Shown in pieces: positions 33,910 to 41,992 of a stretch of 64,000 nt of DNA. The stretch is from Bacteroidia bacterium. GTDB lineage: Bacteria > Bacteroidota > Bacteroidia > Cytophagales > JAAEPT01. The position numbers were made by a program, and so were the translations under genes. The notes beneath the pieces were generated by a model. The model was not told where the DNA came from. It was given only the letters and a program-made list of their open reading frames with translations, and searched no databases. Position 1 is the stretch's first letter. The number at the start of each line of letters is the position of its first letter. Where the stretch lies: contig JAUIJC010000017.1 of the NCBI GenBank assembly GCA_030431525.1, positions 1-64,000 on the forward strand. The letters run 5' to 3'.

Positions 33910-35274
33910 CTAAACAATCAGCATCACCCAACCCAACACCAGCAAGGGACCTACCAGCATAAAGAAGATTCCCGACAACCTAAAGTCCTTTTGCTGTATT
34001 TTTCCTGTACTGTAGGCAATCGCATTTGGAGGCGTGGATACAGGCAACAGCATAGCATTGGACACCGCCAAGCCAAGAATCACCCCTAAAGCAAACATTT
34101 CCTCAGGCATGGCCGCCAAGGCGATGGGAATCAAAAGGGCGGCTGTGGCAGTATTGCTCATAAAGTTGGATAGGAAAACTCCCAAATAGGCTAAGCCCAA
34201 GAACATCCATATAGGATTCTCCAGCTCGGCCAGCGGCTCCAAGTACGCTACCAAATGATCAGCCAATTTGGTGTCAACAATCGCCTGACCCAAGGCCAAT
34301 CCCCCTGCCACCAAGGCCAAGGTATCCCACGGCAACTCCCGAAACTCTTTTACGCCACACACCCTTGAACCCGTCAGGATGACGATGGGAATTCCTGCCA
34401 CCATAGCCACGGGAATGCCATGAAAAGAGGAAGTCAACCACAATATTAGCGTTATCCCAAAGGTGATAAATACAATAGCCTGCTCAACCCTACCCCTTCT
34501 CGAGCGCTTTTCCATCACTGGAGATTCCAACTGAATTGGCTCCGAACCCAAGGGATAAAACATGGGGAGAACAAACCAAAAAATAATAACCAATAACAGG
34601 GAAATCGGCATCCCGAATTTCATCCATTGAAAGAAGTCGATATTGATGCCGTAATCCGCCAAAGCGCCAACAGCAATGGCATTCGGGGGACTACCAATAA
34701 TGGTCCCCATTCCCCCAATTGAAGCTGAAGAAGCAATCCCAATCAAGAGTGCCTTGCTCAGACTTGAGTCCTTTCCTTCTTTGGCGAGCAACGGCGATAC
34801 CGCTGCAATCATCATGGCCGCTGTGGAAGTATTTGACATAAAGCCCGACAAAATCGCTGTGCTCACCATCAATCCCAGAAGAACCATCTTAGGTTGGGAA
34901 CCAAAAAGTGAGGTCGCAGCCTTGAAAAGTGTTCCGTCCAAACCAGTCCGCTGAAGTCCGCTGGCGAGCACAAAACTGCCCAAAAACAACATGATGATGG
35001 AACTCGACCATGTGTTCACATATTGCATGACGGGCATGGGGTCACCATTTAGCCAACCTCCACCCAAGGTGCCCACCAAGTAGAATATGATTAAAATGCT
35101 GACCGCAAAAGGAGGAATCAGTTCGGTTACCCACAAAAAAATGGACGCCATCACAAGAATTGCCACCGCCTTTTGGTAAACCGTAAGGACAGAAGAGTCC
35201 ACCACCTGCCAGATAACAAGTCCAACGACCAAGCATAACAGCCCTACGATTAAGGCTACTTTAAAATTCTTCAT
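33910..35274 (-). CDS. SLC13/DASS-family permease
   Basis: The 454-aa product has about 12 membrane helices. Signature elements of the DASS family are two SNT motifs: FMSNTSTAAMM (about residues 145-155) and FMSNTATAALLIP (about 365-377). GIASSASIGGMGTIIGSPPNAI and SVSTPPNAIAYSTG-like Pro-Asn-Ala loops (LPVSTPPNAIAYSTG) are also present. Members move dicarboxylates, citrate or sulfate with Na+ across the inner membrane; the substrate cannot be read from sequence. There is no adjacent metabolic partner. Confidence 0.92.
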   Translation of the reverse strand: MKNFKVALIVGLLCLVVGLVIWQVVDSSVLTVYQKAVAILVMASIFLWVTELIPPFAVSILIIFYLVGTLGGGWLNGDPMPVMQYVNTWSSSIIMLFLGSFVLASGLQRTGLDGTLFKAATSLFGSQPKMVLLGLMVSTAILSGFMSNTSTAAMMIAAVSPLLAKEGKDSSLSKALLIGIASSASIGGMGTIIGSPPNAIAVGALADYGINIDFFQWMKFGMPISLLLVIIFWFVLPMFYPLGSEPIQLESPVMEKRSRRGRVEQAIVFITFGITLILWLTSSFHGIPVAMVAGIPIVILTGSRVCGVKEFRELPWDTLALVAGGLALGQAIVDTKLADHLVAYLEPLAELENPIWMFLGLAYLGVFLSNFMSNTATAALLIPIALAAMPEEMFALGVILGLAVSNAMLLPVSTPPNAIAYSTGKIQQKDFRLSGIFFMLVGPLLVLGWVMLIV

Positions 35275-35310
35275 GACATCTATTCCATCAAAACGTGTGC
35301 TCAGGGCACA

Positions 35311-35352
35311 AAATAAAAGTCATGAGGCAACTATCCATCATGACTTTTATCG
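35311..35352 (-). terminator. Hairpin between the 35451-36149 gene and the SLC13 gene
   Basis: Arms ATAAAAGTCATGA (35313-35325) and TCATGACTTTTAT (35338-35350) pair perfectly. Read on the minus strand it is followed by TTTTG, so it could end transcription of the upstream minus-strand gene before SLC13. Confidence 0.7.
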
Positions 35353-35360
35353 TAATACCA

Positions 35361-35408
35361 CAAAGGACGTTGTCCTTTGCTAACAGATTTCGCCCTTACA
35401 GGGCTTCC
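35361..35408. repeat. Partial copy of the dispersed CAAAGGAC / CGCCCTTACAGGGC repeat
   Basis: A perfect CAAAGGAC-GTT-GTCCTTTG hairpin (35361-35379) is followed by TTTCGCCCTTACAGGGC (35388-35404). The second arm of the CGCCC palindrome is missing, so this is a half copy of the element at 17026-17085. Confidence 0.8.
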
Positions 35409-35450
35409 CTTAAAACCTAAAATGAGTAAACCTTTCCAAAGGATTAACTA

Positions 35451-36149
35451 CTACTTCACTTTTTCAAAATCGTAATACTCATTGGTGACTTTTACGATGC
35501 CCTCCTTACCCAGCACTTTAGCCTTAAGCTTGAGGTCCTCACGCTCCCGAAACATTTCTCCCGTTTTGGAATCCTCCATCAACTCCACCACCAACATCAC
35601 ATCGGAGACCTTCAAGACACTGAATTTCAACTCTTCTTTGACATTGAAAAAACGGATGCGCTCCAATTCCTTGGTGTGTTTATTAAACTCGGCAACACCC
35701 TTACAATCAGCCAAAAACTCCAATTTCTTGGGTAAAGTCGCACGTAGCAAGGTAAAACCAACATCGAAATACACTGGCTCATCCCGCTCTACAGTCAACT
35801 GGTCTATTCTGATATCCGGCTTTTCCCGCTCCTTGTTACGTTCCTTATTGAAACGCTTTACCTGCTTCTTGGTCGGCGGATTTCCATTCACAGACAGCAG
35901 TTCCCACTTCTCGCCTTGCTCACGACTGGGGTCAAAGGCTATTTCTTGTATCTGAGTCTCCTTGGGAGTCATGGTGGTGCTCTTCACCCGAAAGGCATAA
36001 CTGGCCGTTTCCTCGTTCAGGTTATCCACCAGCCACTCCTTGTCAAAGCCGTATTCCTGCATTTTCCTCAACACCTCCAAGTTTTCCACTTGGGCCATGG
36101 CAAAGCAGGGAAACAGCAGAACGGCCAGATATAGGATTCTTTTCCTCAT
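35451..36149 (-). CDS. Exported protein of unknown function
   Basis: The 232-aa product has a signal peptide (MRKRILYLAVLLFPCFAMAQ, cleavage after about residue 19). The mature part is rich in charged residues (KKQVKRFNKERNKEREK at about 100-116) and beta-strand-like segments afterwards. I recognise no family. A Cys in the signal region (PCFAMA) does not fit a lipobox well, so a soluble periplasmic protein is more likely. It is divergent from the next gene with only 38 bp between start codons. Confidence 0.78.
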   Translation of the reverse strand: MRKRILYLAVLLFPCFAMAQVENLEVLRKMQEYGFDKEWLVDNLNEETASYAFRVKSTTMTPKETQIQEIAFDPSREQGEKWELLSVNGNPPTKKQVKRFNKERNKEREKPDIRIDQLTVERDEPVYFDVGFTLLRATLPKKLEFLADCKGVAEFNKHTKELERIRFFNVKEELKFSVLKVSDVMLVVELMEDSKTGEMFREREDLKLKAKVLGKEGIVKVTNEYYDFEKVK

Positions 36150-36187
36150 CTTTGAAAGATATTACACGACTCTTCATTTGTACGCCC

Positions 36188-37048
36188 ATGACAGACGCCG
36201 AGTTAAGGTCAAAAAAGTTGAATCGGACGATTCTGGAGACCGCCACATGGATTGAAAGGGTTAATCCTGATTATGAGGAGAATGGTTTTCGAAGTGTTGA
36301 GCTAAAGCCTGTTCATTACCTCTATGATCGAAACCTAAATCCCAGACAGGAAATCCTAAATAGGCTTATCAAAAGGAGGTCCGAGATTATTGAACAATTG
36401 GGAATCCCTTTGCTTACTCCTGATGAAGTTCTCCAAGGAGGTCGGATGATAAAAATTACACCGACAAAAGACCTCCAAGACTCACAAATTTGCCTTCTTT
36501 CCAACTATCTATTCGACCGTAATCAAATTCCATCATGGGACACATGGATTCATATAGAAAATGGACATCTCTTTTCTTGGGTTCCAAATCGCTTACTCAA
36601 TCAAGTATATACCGCCCAAAAAATGAATTTTGTAGGTGGGGTTTCATTTGATGGACCAGAGAATCAAGACGATAATCCTTTTGTCAGCAAAATTTCCGAA
36701 ACCCCTTCACACCTTCAGTTTGATACTCCAAAACCTTTTTATAAACACTTAAAAAAGAACTTTATTAGACTTGTCCAACCTACTAAAGAGGAGCAATCTC
36801 CAAAGGAAAATATCAGTCAAAAGGAACCTTTAGTCAGCGATGCAAAGCAATTTCGTATAGGCTTAAAACTCATTGGATTTCTCCCTCTTTTCATAGGTAG
36901 CTATTATATGCTAAAGTATGATTTAAGCTATGATGAGCCATCTTATAAACCAGCACCAGAATTCACTCTTCCAGCAAATTTCTCAGACAGCCTTTCAGAA
37001 TCTTTAGAACAACTCTGGAAACCTCCGTATAAAGACACCTTAAAATGA
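36188..37048 (+). CDS. Membrane-anchored protein of unknown function
   Basis: From ATG 36188 the product is 286 aa; the in-frame ATG at 36152 would leave 2 bp between divergent genes and is less likely. A soluble region of about 220 residues precedes one membrane segment near residues 231-246 (IGLKLIGFLPLFIGSYYML) and a short outer tail rich in Pro and Ser. No signal peptide is seen, so the bulk should be cytoplasmic. I recognise no family. It is AT-rich compared with neighbours and overlaps rlmH by 4 bp (ATGA), so the two are translationally coupled. Confidence 0.72.
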   Translation: MTDAELRSKKLNRTILETATWIERVNPDYEENGFRSVELKPVHYLYDRNLNPRQEILNRLIKRRSEIIEQLGIPLLTPDEVLQGGRMIKITPTKDLQDSQICLLSNYLFDRNQIPSWDTWIHIENGHLFSWVPNRLLNQVYTAQKMNFVGGVSFDGPENQDDNPFVSKISETPSHLQFDTPKPFYKHLKKNFIRLVQPTKEEQSPKENISQKEPLVSDAKQFRIGLKLIGFLPLFIGSYYMLKYDLSYDEPSYKPAPEFTLPANFSDSLSESLEQLWKPPYKDTLK

Positions 37049-37518
37049 AAGTCACCCTCCTCTGCATCGGGAAAACCGATGAAAACTACCTCAACCAAGG
37101 CATCGACATCTATTTGAAGCGCCTCCAGCACTATTTCAAAACGGAGCTTGAAGTGATTCCCGACTTGAAAAAGGTGAACAAAATGGAGGTAAATGAACGG
37201 AAAAAAAAGGAAGGAGAATTGATTCTGAAAGGTCTTCAACCCTCCGACCAATTAATCCTGTTGGACGAAGGCGGAAAGGAATTCGGCTCCCGTCTGTTTG
37301 CCGATTACCTGCAAAAACGAATGAACATGGGTGCCAAGCGCATCGTGTTTGTTGTGGGTGGTGCCTTCGGGTTCTCAGAGGAGGTTTATCAACGTGCCAA
37401 CGGCACACTCTCCCTCTCAAAAATGACCTTCTCCCACCAGATGGTCCGCCTGTTTTTCTTGGAGCAACTTTACCGCGCGTGTACGATTCTGAATAATGAG
37501 CCGTACCACAACGATTAG
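37045..37518 (+). CDS. rlmH: 23S rRNA (pseudouridine1915-N3)-methyltransferase RlmH
   Basis: The 157-aa product matches the SPOUT-fold RlmH in length and motifs. The SAM-binding knot reads IVFVVGGAFGFSEEVY (about residues 100-115), and the C-terminal LSLSKMTFSHQMVRLFFLEQLYRA and EPYHND complete it. It methylates N3 of pseudouridine 1915 in helix 69 on the 70S ribosome. The ATG overlaps the stop of the preceding gene (ATGA). Confidence 0.96.
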   Translation: MKVTLLCIGKTDENYLNQGIDIYLKRLQHYFKTELEVIPDLKKVNKMEVNERKKKEGELILKGLQPSDQLILLDEGGKEFGSRLFADYLQKRMNMGAKRIVFVVGGAFGFSEEVYQRANGTLSLSKMTFSHQMVRLFFLEQLYRACTILNNEPYHND

Positions 37519-37831
37519 GACAGTTATCAGTGAGCAGTTAACGGTTATCAACAGCGTGTGTGTGTGAGCAAAGGATTGAAATCCTTTGCTGTGGAGAACC
37601 ACCCCTTCAGGGCTATCACTTGATAGCCCTGAAAGGGAGGTTCTCCAGAGTGACTGGGTAAAAACTAATGTTGTCAACTTTTTGAGTAGGGCTATTCGCC
37701 CCACTCTGACATATTTCGCCCTTACAGGGCTCTCAGGAATGGATTGCAGACGTCATTCCATAGTTAAGTTGGCAACACTCATCGCCCCGAGAATCGTGTT
37801 GCCATCTGCGTTAACTGTTAACCGATAACTG
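37519..37831. other. Intergenic region made of stacked short repeats
   Basis: This 313-bp gap between convergent genes is almost entirely repeats: GTTAACGGTTATC-type repeats (about 37530-37553), a perfect AGCAAAGGAT-TGAA-ATCCTTTGCT hairpin (37568-37591), a 26-bp-arm hairpin with two mismatches and a 2-nt loop (37593-37646), the TTTCGCCCTTACAGGGC arm (37708-37730, identical over 23 nt to 17027-17049), and GTTAACTGTTAACCGATAAC-type repeats near the right end. Together these would end transcription from both sides. Confidence 0.8.
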
Positions 37832-39379
37832 TTAACTGTTCCTCGGTTCCACCAACAGCACCTCCTCCCGCTCATAAATCACCTTTCCGACAACCCCACG
37901 CACTTTTCGAACATACTTGCGCTTGGTGCAAATCACTGGACAGACCGTATCGTTTCTGCGCTTCGAGAAATAGCCAGCCAACTCTGCGGCGCGCTCCTTC
38001 ACGCTTTGCGGGAACTCCTTGCCCGACTGGAATTTGATCAGGACATGGGAACCGAAGACGTCCTTGGCGTGCAACCAAAGATCTTCCTTATTGGCTGAAC
38101 CAGTCAGCTCATCGTTGTTTTTGGCGTTTCTACCGATTTGGATGCGCCAACCCTGAAACTCAACAGTTTTGAATCGAGAAGCTTCCTCGGCTTTGTCCAA
38201 AGTCTTTTGATCGAGTCCCTCAGCCTTGAGATATTTGCGTAAATCACGGTGATTATCAAAGTCCTCAATGTCCTGTAATTGGCGTTCGATGCGCTCGACT
38301 TGCTCCAAACGAGCCATCAGATTGTCCTCCAAGGACTGTAGTTCCTTCTTCTGGTTTTTAGCCTTTCGGTAATAGCCCTCTGCATTTTTCTGTGGACTGA
38401 GGTTTTTCTTCAGCTTGATTTTAATGGGGCAATCCCGATAAAAATCGTGGAGCTCAACTTCCGAAACACCCTTTTCGATGGCGTGTAAATTAGCCATCAA
38501 AATATGCCCAATTTCTTCCTTGGAAATGCCTTCAGACAGCTTTTGTAATTGATGCTCGGTATTGGAAATATACTTTTTCGACTGCTCCAACCGCTTTTGC
38601 AAATCCCTTCGGATGAGTCCCCTATCCCGATTGATGTAAAAGGTGTGACCGAAAAAGGAGAAGAAGGCATTCAGAGCTTCCAGCGGGTCTTGATGAGTCG
38701 CCTCTACCTCGTCCAAAGACAACATGGAAAACACAGGCTTTTCATCCACCAAACAGAGATAAAACGGTGGCGTTTCCATTTCCTTGATCAAATCTTGAAG
38801 GATAGCCCATCGTTCCTCCAAGTTGGCCTCCCCTTCCCAGCGCTTTTCCAATTCCTTCAAGGCAAGTTTTCCCAAGGTGGGATAAACCGCTTTTACCTCA
38901 CCTTCGGCCTCAGCAAAGGCCTCGAAAGTTTGCTCAATCGGGCGGTTCTGTTCCTCAGGCACCAACTCGGCATCCCGATGAAACTTATTCATGAACATCT
39001 CCTGATACTGCCCGTCTTTGTATAAAACCGCATTAGAGCGATTGCCATACAGCTTGAACAGAAAATCAAACCCACCCGAAAAGTGCAACACAAAACTCCG
39101 CTCATTTTCATGAAGCGTAATGCCCTCAACAACTTTCCCTTTCAGCTCACCAAACAGGTTGACGGTGTTCCGCTTGGCCCGAGCAAAATGGTCGGGAAAT
39201 CCCAGCGAGGAAAACTCCTGAAGAAAGTTCGCACGCATCCAAAACTCATATCGCTCACCAGCAAACCCAAGCACCAATTCATCCTTGCTTTGCGAAAAAC
39301 ATTCAACCAGTTCCAATCCAACCATTTTTTCACGGAGAATGGGAACAAGTTGCTTAAGGAAGTGATAGTTGTTTTGCAT
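37832..39379 (-). CDS. NFACT-family protein (RqcH/Tae2/FbpA-like)
   Basis: From ATG 39379 the product is 515 aa. The upstream in-frame ATG at 39448 adds a segment (FNTPTLQHSHTPS) that is the translation of a common intergenic repeat, so it is rejected. The NFACT-N domain spans about residues 1-230, a long coiled coil about 260-385, and the NFACT-R (DUF814) domain about 395-515 with GWRIQIGRNAKNNDEL and DLWLHAKDVFGSHVLIK. The family binds the 50S subunit with peptidyl-tRNA and in several bacteria adds C-terminal Ala tails in ribosome rescue; others are surface fibronectin-binding proteins. Here the ribosome-linked role is the more likely. Confidence 0.93.
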   Translation of the reverse strand: MQNNYHFLKQLVPILREKMVGLELVECFSQSKDELVLGFAGERYEFWMRANFLQEFSSLGFPDHFARAKRNTVNLFGELKGKVVEGITLHENERSFVLHFSGGFDFLFKLYGNRSNAVLYKDGQYQEMFMNKFHRDAELVPEEQNRPIEQTFEAFAEAEGEVKAVYPTLGKLALKELEKRWEGEANLEERWAILQDLIKEMETPPFYLCLVDEKPVFSMLSLDEVEATHQDPLEALNAFFSFFGHTFYINRDRGLIRRDLQKRLEQSKKYISNTEHQLQKLSEGISKEEIGHILMANLHAIEKGVSEVELHDFYRDCPIKIKLKKNLSPQKNAEGYYRKAKNQKKELQSLEDNLMARLEQVERIERQLQDIEDFDNHRDLRKYLKAEGLDQKTLDKAEEASRFKTVEFQGWRIQIGRNAKNNDELTGSANKEDLWLHAKDVFGSHVLIKFQSGKEFPQSVKERAAELAGYFSKRRNDTVCPVICTKRKYVRKVRGVVGKVIYEREEVLLVEPRNS

Positions 39380-39430
39380 GGAGGGAGTGTGAGAGTGTTG
39401 AAGTGTGGGGGTGTTGAAGTACTGCCCCCT
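39380..39430. repeat. Simple repeat of TTGAAGTGTGGGGGTG type
   Basis: The stretch upstream of the NFACT gene holds near-tandem GTGTTGAAGT units. Read on the minus strand it would translate as Asn-Thr-Pro-Thr-Leu-Gln-His-Ser, a typical false N-terminal extension in these genomes. Confidence 0.65.
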
Positions 39431-39483
39431 GTAATTTGTGCTCAGCAAAGGTAAAAAGTCGTTGAGGAAAAGATTGTATCTTG

Positions 39484-40080
39484 ATGAAGATAGCTATGAG
39501 AGAAGCAGTAAAAGGCGTTTTTTCCATTGAGGAATACCTTGCCTACGAACAAGAGGTTGGAACCAAATGTGAATTCCACAATGGGGAAGTTTTTGCCATG
39601 GCTGGTGGGACCCGAAATCATACGATTTTATGTACCCAAATCTATGATGTAGTCCGTGATTCTCTCCGTAAATCCGATATCCCCTGTCGCCCTTATACCA
39701 GCGAAATGAGGATTGCTTTAGACCACCTGAATTCCTTTGTTTCCCCAGACCTATCTGTTTTCTGTGGTCCAATTGAATGGTCAAAAAAAGAACCTAATAG
39801 CGCCATAAATCCTATCGCTGTAGTCGAAGTCCTTTCCGAAAGCTCAGAATCCTATGACCGTGGCGAAAAGTTCTACAAATACAGGCAATTGGATTCCTTG
39901 AAGGATTATCTGCTGATTGACCAAGATAAAGCCGTTGTTGAGGTATTTTCTCGTGAATCGACCAATGGTCTTTGGAAAATTACAAGGGCTTCGGAACTGA
40001 GCGAAAGCATCGAACTGCCTTCAATGGGGATTGAAATTAGCTTGAAGGAGTTGTATGAAGGTGTGGAGGTGAGTATCTAA
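39484..40080 (+). CDS. Uma2-family (DUF820) restriction endonuclease-like protein
   Basis: The 198-aa product has the Uma2 pattern: EEYLAYEQEVGTKCEFHNGEVFAMAGG near the start, then SPDLSVFC (Asp) and IAVVEVLSESSESYDRGEKFYKYRQL, with the PD-(D/E)XK-type Asp, Glu and the Lys in the EKFYKYR segment. The family is very common in cyanobacteria and spreads in Bacteroidetes; nuclease activity is presumed and rarely proven. ATG 39484 is used rather than the TTG one codon earlier. It is convergent with the DUF1853 gene. Confidence 0.9.
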   Translation: MKIAMREAVKGVFSIEEYLAYEQEVGTKCEFHNGEVFAMAGGTRNHTILCTQIYDVVRDSLRKSDIPCRPYTSEMRIALDHLNSFVSPDLSVFCGPIEWSKKEPNSAINPIAVVEVLSESSESYDRGEKFYKYRQLDSLKDYLLIDQDKAVVEVFSRESTNGLWKITRASELSESIELPSMGIEISLKELYEGVEVSI

Positions 40081-40122
40081 TTATACCTTCCCTCCAATGT
40101 CAAGACAAGGCATGCCTTGTCT

Positions 40123-40932
40123 CTACCACCACACCACAAACATCCTCTCAACACTCCCCTCTTCATTTTTCACCCAAAGCATAGGCGCTTTCTTTTTGGC
40201 CAAAAGGCCGTCGAGTTCTGAACGGATTTCTTCAAAGGGCTTCCATGTTTCATGGCCTTCAGGATCTGTCACCCAATCCTGTTTCTTTGGAATGTAAAAC
40301 TGTGATCGGCCGTAAGCTTCTTGGGTAAAATCCGAGGCATAAATCCAGCACCCCAAAATACAATCATTATTCACCTCTGGGAATTCCTGCCCCAATAACG
40401 GCTTAGGCACAAACAAGGAGGCCTTGAAACACAATGCCTGCTCAATCAGCATGGAGGAGATTTCCAATTCATCCAAGATAGACTTGGTCTGGTTATGAAA
40501 CAGCAATGGAAACTGATGCTTTTTGAGCTTATCCAACTTAAACACCAAACAGTCTTTTCGATTGGGGCCAATCCAATGATCCAACTCCGTTTCGCCTTCA
40601 GTGGGATCATAGAGGTAAAACCTGCAGACCAACTCGACATGCAACAGTTGCCCTGTCTGCTCATCCTTCAGCAAATAATCCAACTCACCAACAGTCCGCT
40701 TTTCCTCAATAATCTGGAGATTTTTGCCCAAAACGGCATAGCGCGAAGACTCCTCAAGGGCATATCCAAAGAAATGCTCCACCCGTTTTCCCAATACCAG
40801 CCTTTCGGGGATGTCCATTGGCGCAAAAGGAATTTCCTCGGTGAAAGGGAACATTGGAAAGCCAATTGGGCTGTCATCCTTCCATAAAGTCGGAATCCCA
40901 AAAAATCCCTCGTATTGTGCCTGCTGATCCAT
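40123..40932 (-). CDS. DUF1853 family protein
   Basis: The 269-aa product fits DUF1853 by its central motifs: LGKRVEHFFGYALE, RTVGELDYLL, QLLHVELVCRFYLYDP and WIGPNRKDCLVFKLDKL. These resemble a PD-(D/E)XK-type core (Glu in GELDYLL, then Glu in HVELVCRFYLY), so a nuclease-like fold is possible but not shown. The family is of unknown function and is seen mainly in proteobacteria and Bacteroidetes. It has no signal peptide. Confidence 0.88.
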   Translation of the reverse strand: MDQQAQYEGFFGIPTLWKDDSPIGFPMFPFTEEIPFAPMDIPERLVLGKRVEHFFGYALEESSRYAVLGKNLQIIEEKRTVGELDYLLKDEQTGQLLHVELVCRFYLYDPTEGETELDHWIGPNRKDCLVFKLDKLKKHQFPLLFHNQTKSILDELEISSMLIEQALCFKASLFVPKPLLGQEFPEVNNDCILGCWIYASDFTQEAYGRSQFYIPKKQDWVTDPEGHETWKPFEEIRSELDGLLAKKKAPMLWVKNEEGSVERMFVVWW

Positions 40933-40980
40933 GATGCAATATTTATCCCGCTGAAAGGCCTAAAACCATTCAATGATAGA

Positions 40981-41015
40981 CAAAAAAAATCCCGAACCGT
41001 AATGGCTCGGGACTT
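40981..41015 (-). terminator. Intrinsic terminator of the 41037-41636 gene
   Basis: Read on the minus strand, a TCCCGAGCC / GGTTCGGGA stem (one mismatch) is followed directly by eight T. It lies 20 bp after the stop. Confidence 0.9.
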
Positions 41016-41036
41016 TAAATAACTTTCAAGAAAGGC

Positions 41037-41636
41037 TTATTCAGTAATCACTTCTCCAGCCTCTTCAAGCACCTCCTCAGCTTTCTTTTTCATTCGCTTG
41101 CCCTGCTTAATCTTCTCCTCAAGGTCGTCAAGGGCTTTTTCAGCACGGTCAATTTTGTCTTTCTTTTCCTTGTACTGCTCTTCGGAAAGCTTCCCCTCCT
41201 TCTTCTCCTTCTCCACCTTGTCCTTGGCCTTCTTCACTTTTTCGCGACCTTCTTTTGCTTTGGTCTCGTTGTCAGTGATGGTCTTGTCAAGATGCTTGAT
41301 TTTCTCCTTCTGCTTGGCACGGGCCTCAGCAGAGCGGGCTTGACCGAACTCTCTGCCTGACTTATCCCCTTTATTTTTACCATGGGCATGGCCTTTCCCC
41401 TTATGCTCCTTCTCCCCATCATGGTCATTCTTCTTATCCTTGCCATGACCTTTACCTTTACCTTTGCCCTTGCCTTTCTCCTCGTCCTTATCGTCGTGGT
41501 CGTGTTTATGCTCCTTCTGGGCGTGATCTGGTTTCCCTTTGCCCTTACCATTCCCATGACCTTGAGCAAAAGTTGGGTTCCCCGCAAAAAGGATCAACCC
41601 AAGGCCGAGCACTGCAATCTTAAAATTCTTCATCAT
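41037..41636 (-). CDS. Exported Gly/Lys/His-rich protein with coiled-coil tail
   Basis: The 199-aa product has a signal peptide ending near Thr-Phe-Ala-Gln (residue 25). Residues about 26-100 are low complexity, dominated by Gly, Lys, His and Asp (KGKGKGKGHGKDKKNDHD), which could bind metal ions or polyanions. Residues about 105-190 are a Lys/Glu-rich coiled coil (KEKIKHLDKTITDNETKAKE). I recognise no family. It lies just downstream of an 83-aa lipoprotein on the same strand with an 11-bp gap. Confidence 0.8.
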   Translation of the reverse strand: MMKNFKIAVLGLGLILFAGNPTFAQGHGNGKGKGKPDHAQKEHKHDHDDKDEEKGKGKGKGKGHGKDKKNDHDGEKEHKGKGHAHGKNKGDKSGREFGQARSAEARAKQKEKIKHLDKTITDNETKAKEGREKVKKAKDKVEKEKKEGKLSEEQYKEKKDKIDRAEKALDDLEEKIKQGKRMKKKAEEVLEEAGEVITE

Positions 41637-41647
41637 ACCCTCTCGAA

Positions 41648-41899
41648 TTAAAAATCTTTAAGTTCGTCCAATGATTTTTCCACCTTCTCTTGGGCATCCT
41701 CGATTTCGTGCTCAATCTCATCGATTTGAGTAGAATCGGGAGCTTCAATCGGTTCCTCTTCCACCTCCATGGAAGAGTCTACTTGAGAGGAAGTATCCTC
41801 CATTGGCGCAGAATTATCTTCGCCTGTTTTGCTTTCGTTACCACCACAGGACACCACCAACAAGGCAGTGATTCCAAGTGCAAGTATGCTTTTGTTCAT
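41648..41899 (-). CDS. Small acidic lipoprotein
   Basis: The 83-aa product has a lipobox (LLVVSCGG, Cys18), then a strongly acidic region (EDTSSQVDSSMEVEEEPIEAP) and a C-terminal helix (EIEHEIEDAQEKVEKSLDELKD). It could pair with the basic 199-aa neighbour by charge and coiled-coil contacts; this is inference. A strong hairpin separates it from the TPR gene upstream. Confidence 0.78.
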   Translation of the reverse strand: MNKSILALGITALLVVSCGGNESKTGEDNSAPMEDTSSQVDSSMEVEEEPIEAPDSTQIDEIEHEIEDAQEKVEKSLDELKDF

Positions 41900-41932
41900 A
41901 ACTTTAGTTTAAAAAGATTCGAATCACAATCA

Positions 41933-41975
41933 GATGAAAACCATGATTCTCCCAAGGAGAATCATGGTTTTCATC
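41933..41975 (-). terminator. Perfect 20-bp stem with 3-nt loop after the TPR gene
   Basis: Arms 41933-41952 and 41956-41975 pair perfectly. On the minus strand this follows the TPR stop by about 18 bp; a T-run appears about a dozen bases later. It probably ends the RHS-locus transcript. Confidence 0.82.
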
Positions 41976-41992
41976 CTCTACTTAAAGAGATC

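Noticed and set aside
39380-39448. N-terminal extension of the NFACT protein
   Set aside because: The added residues are the translation of a simple intergenic repeat; the next ATG gives the family N-terminus.
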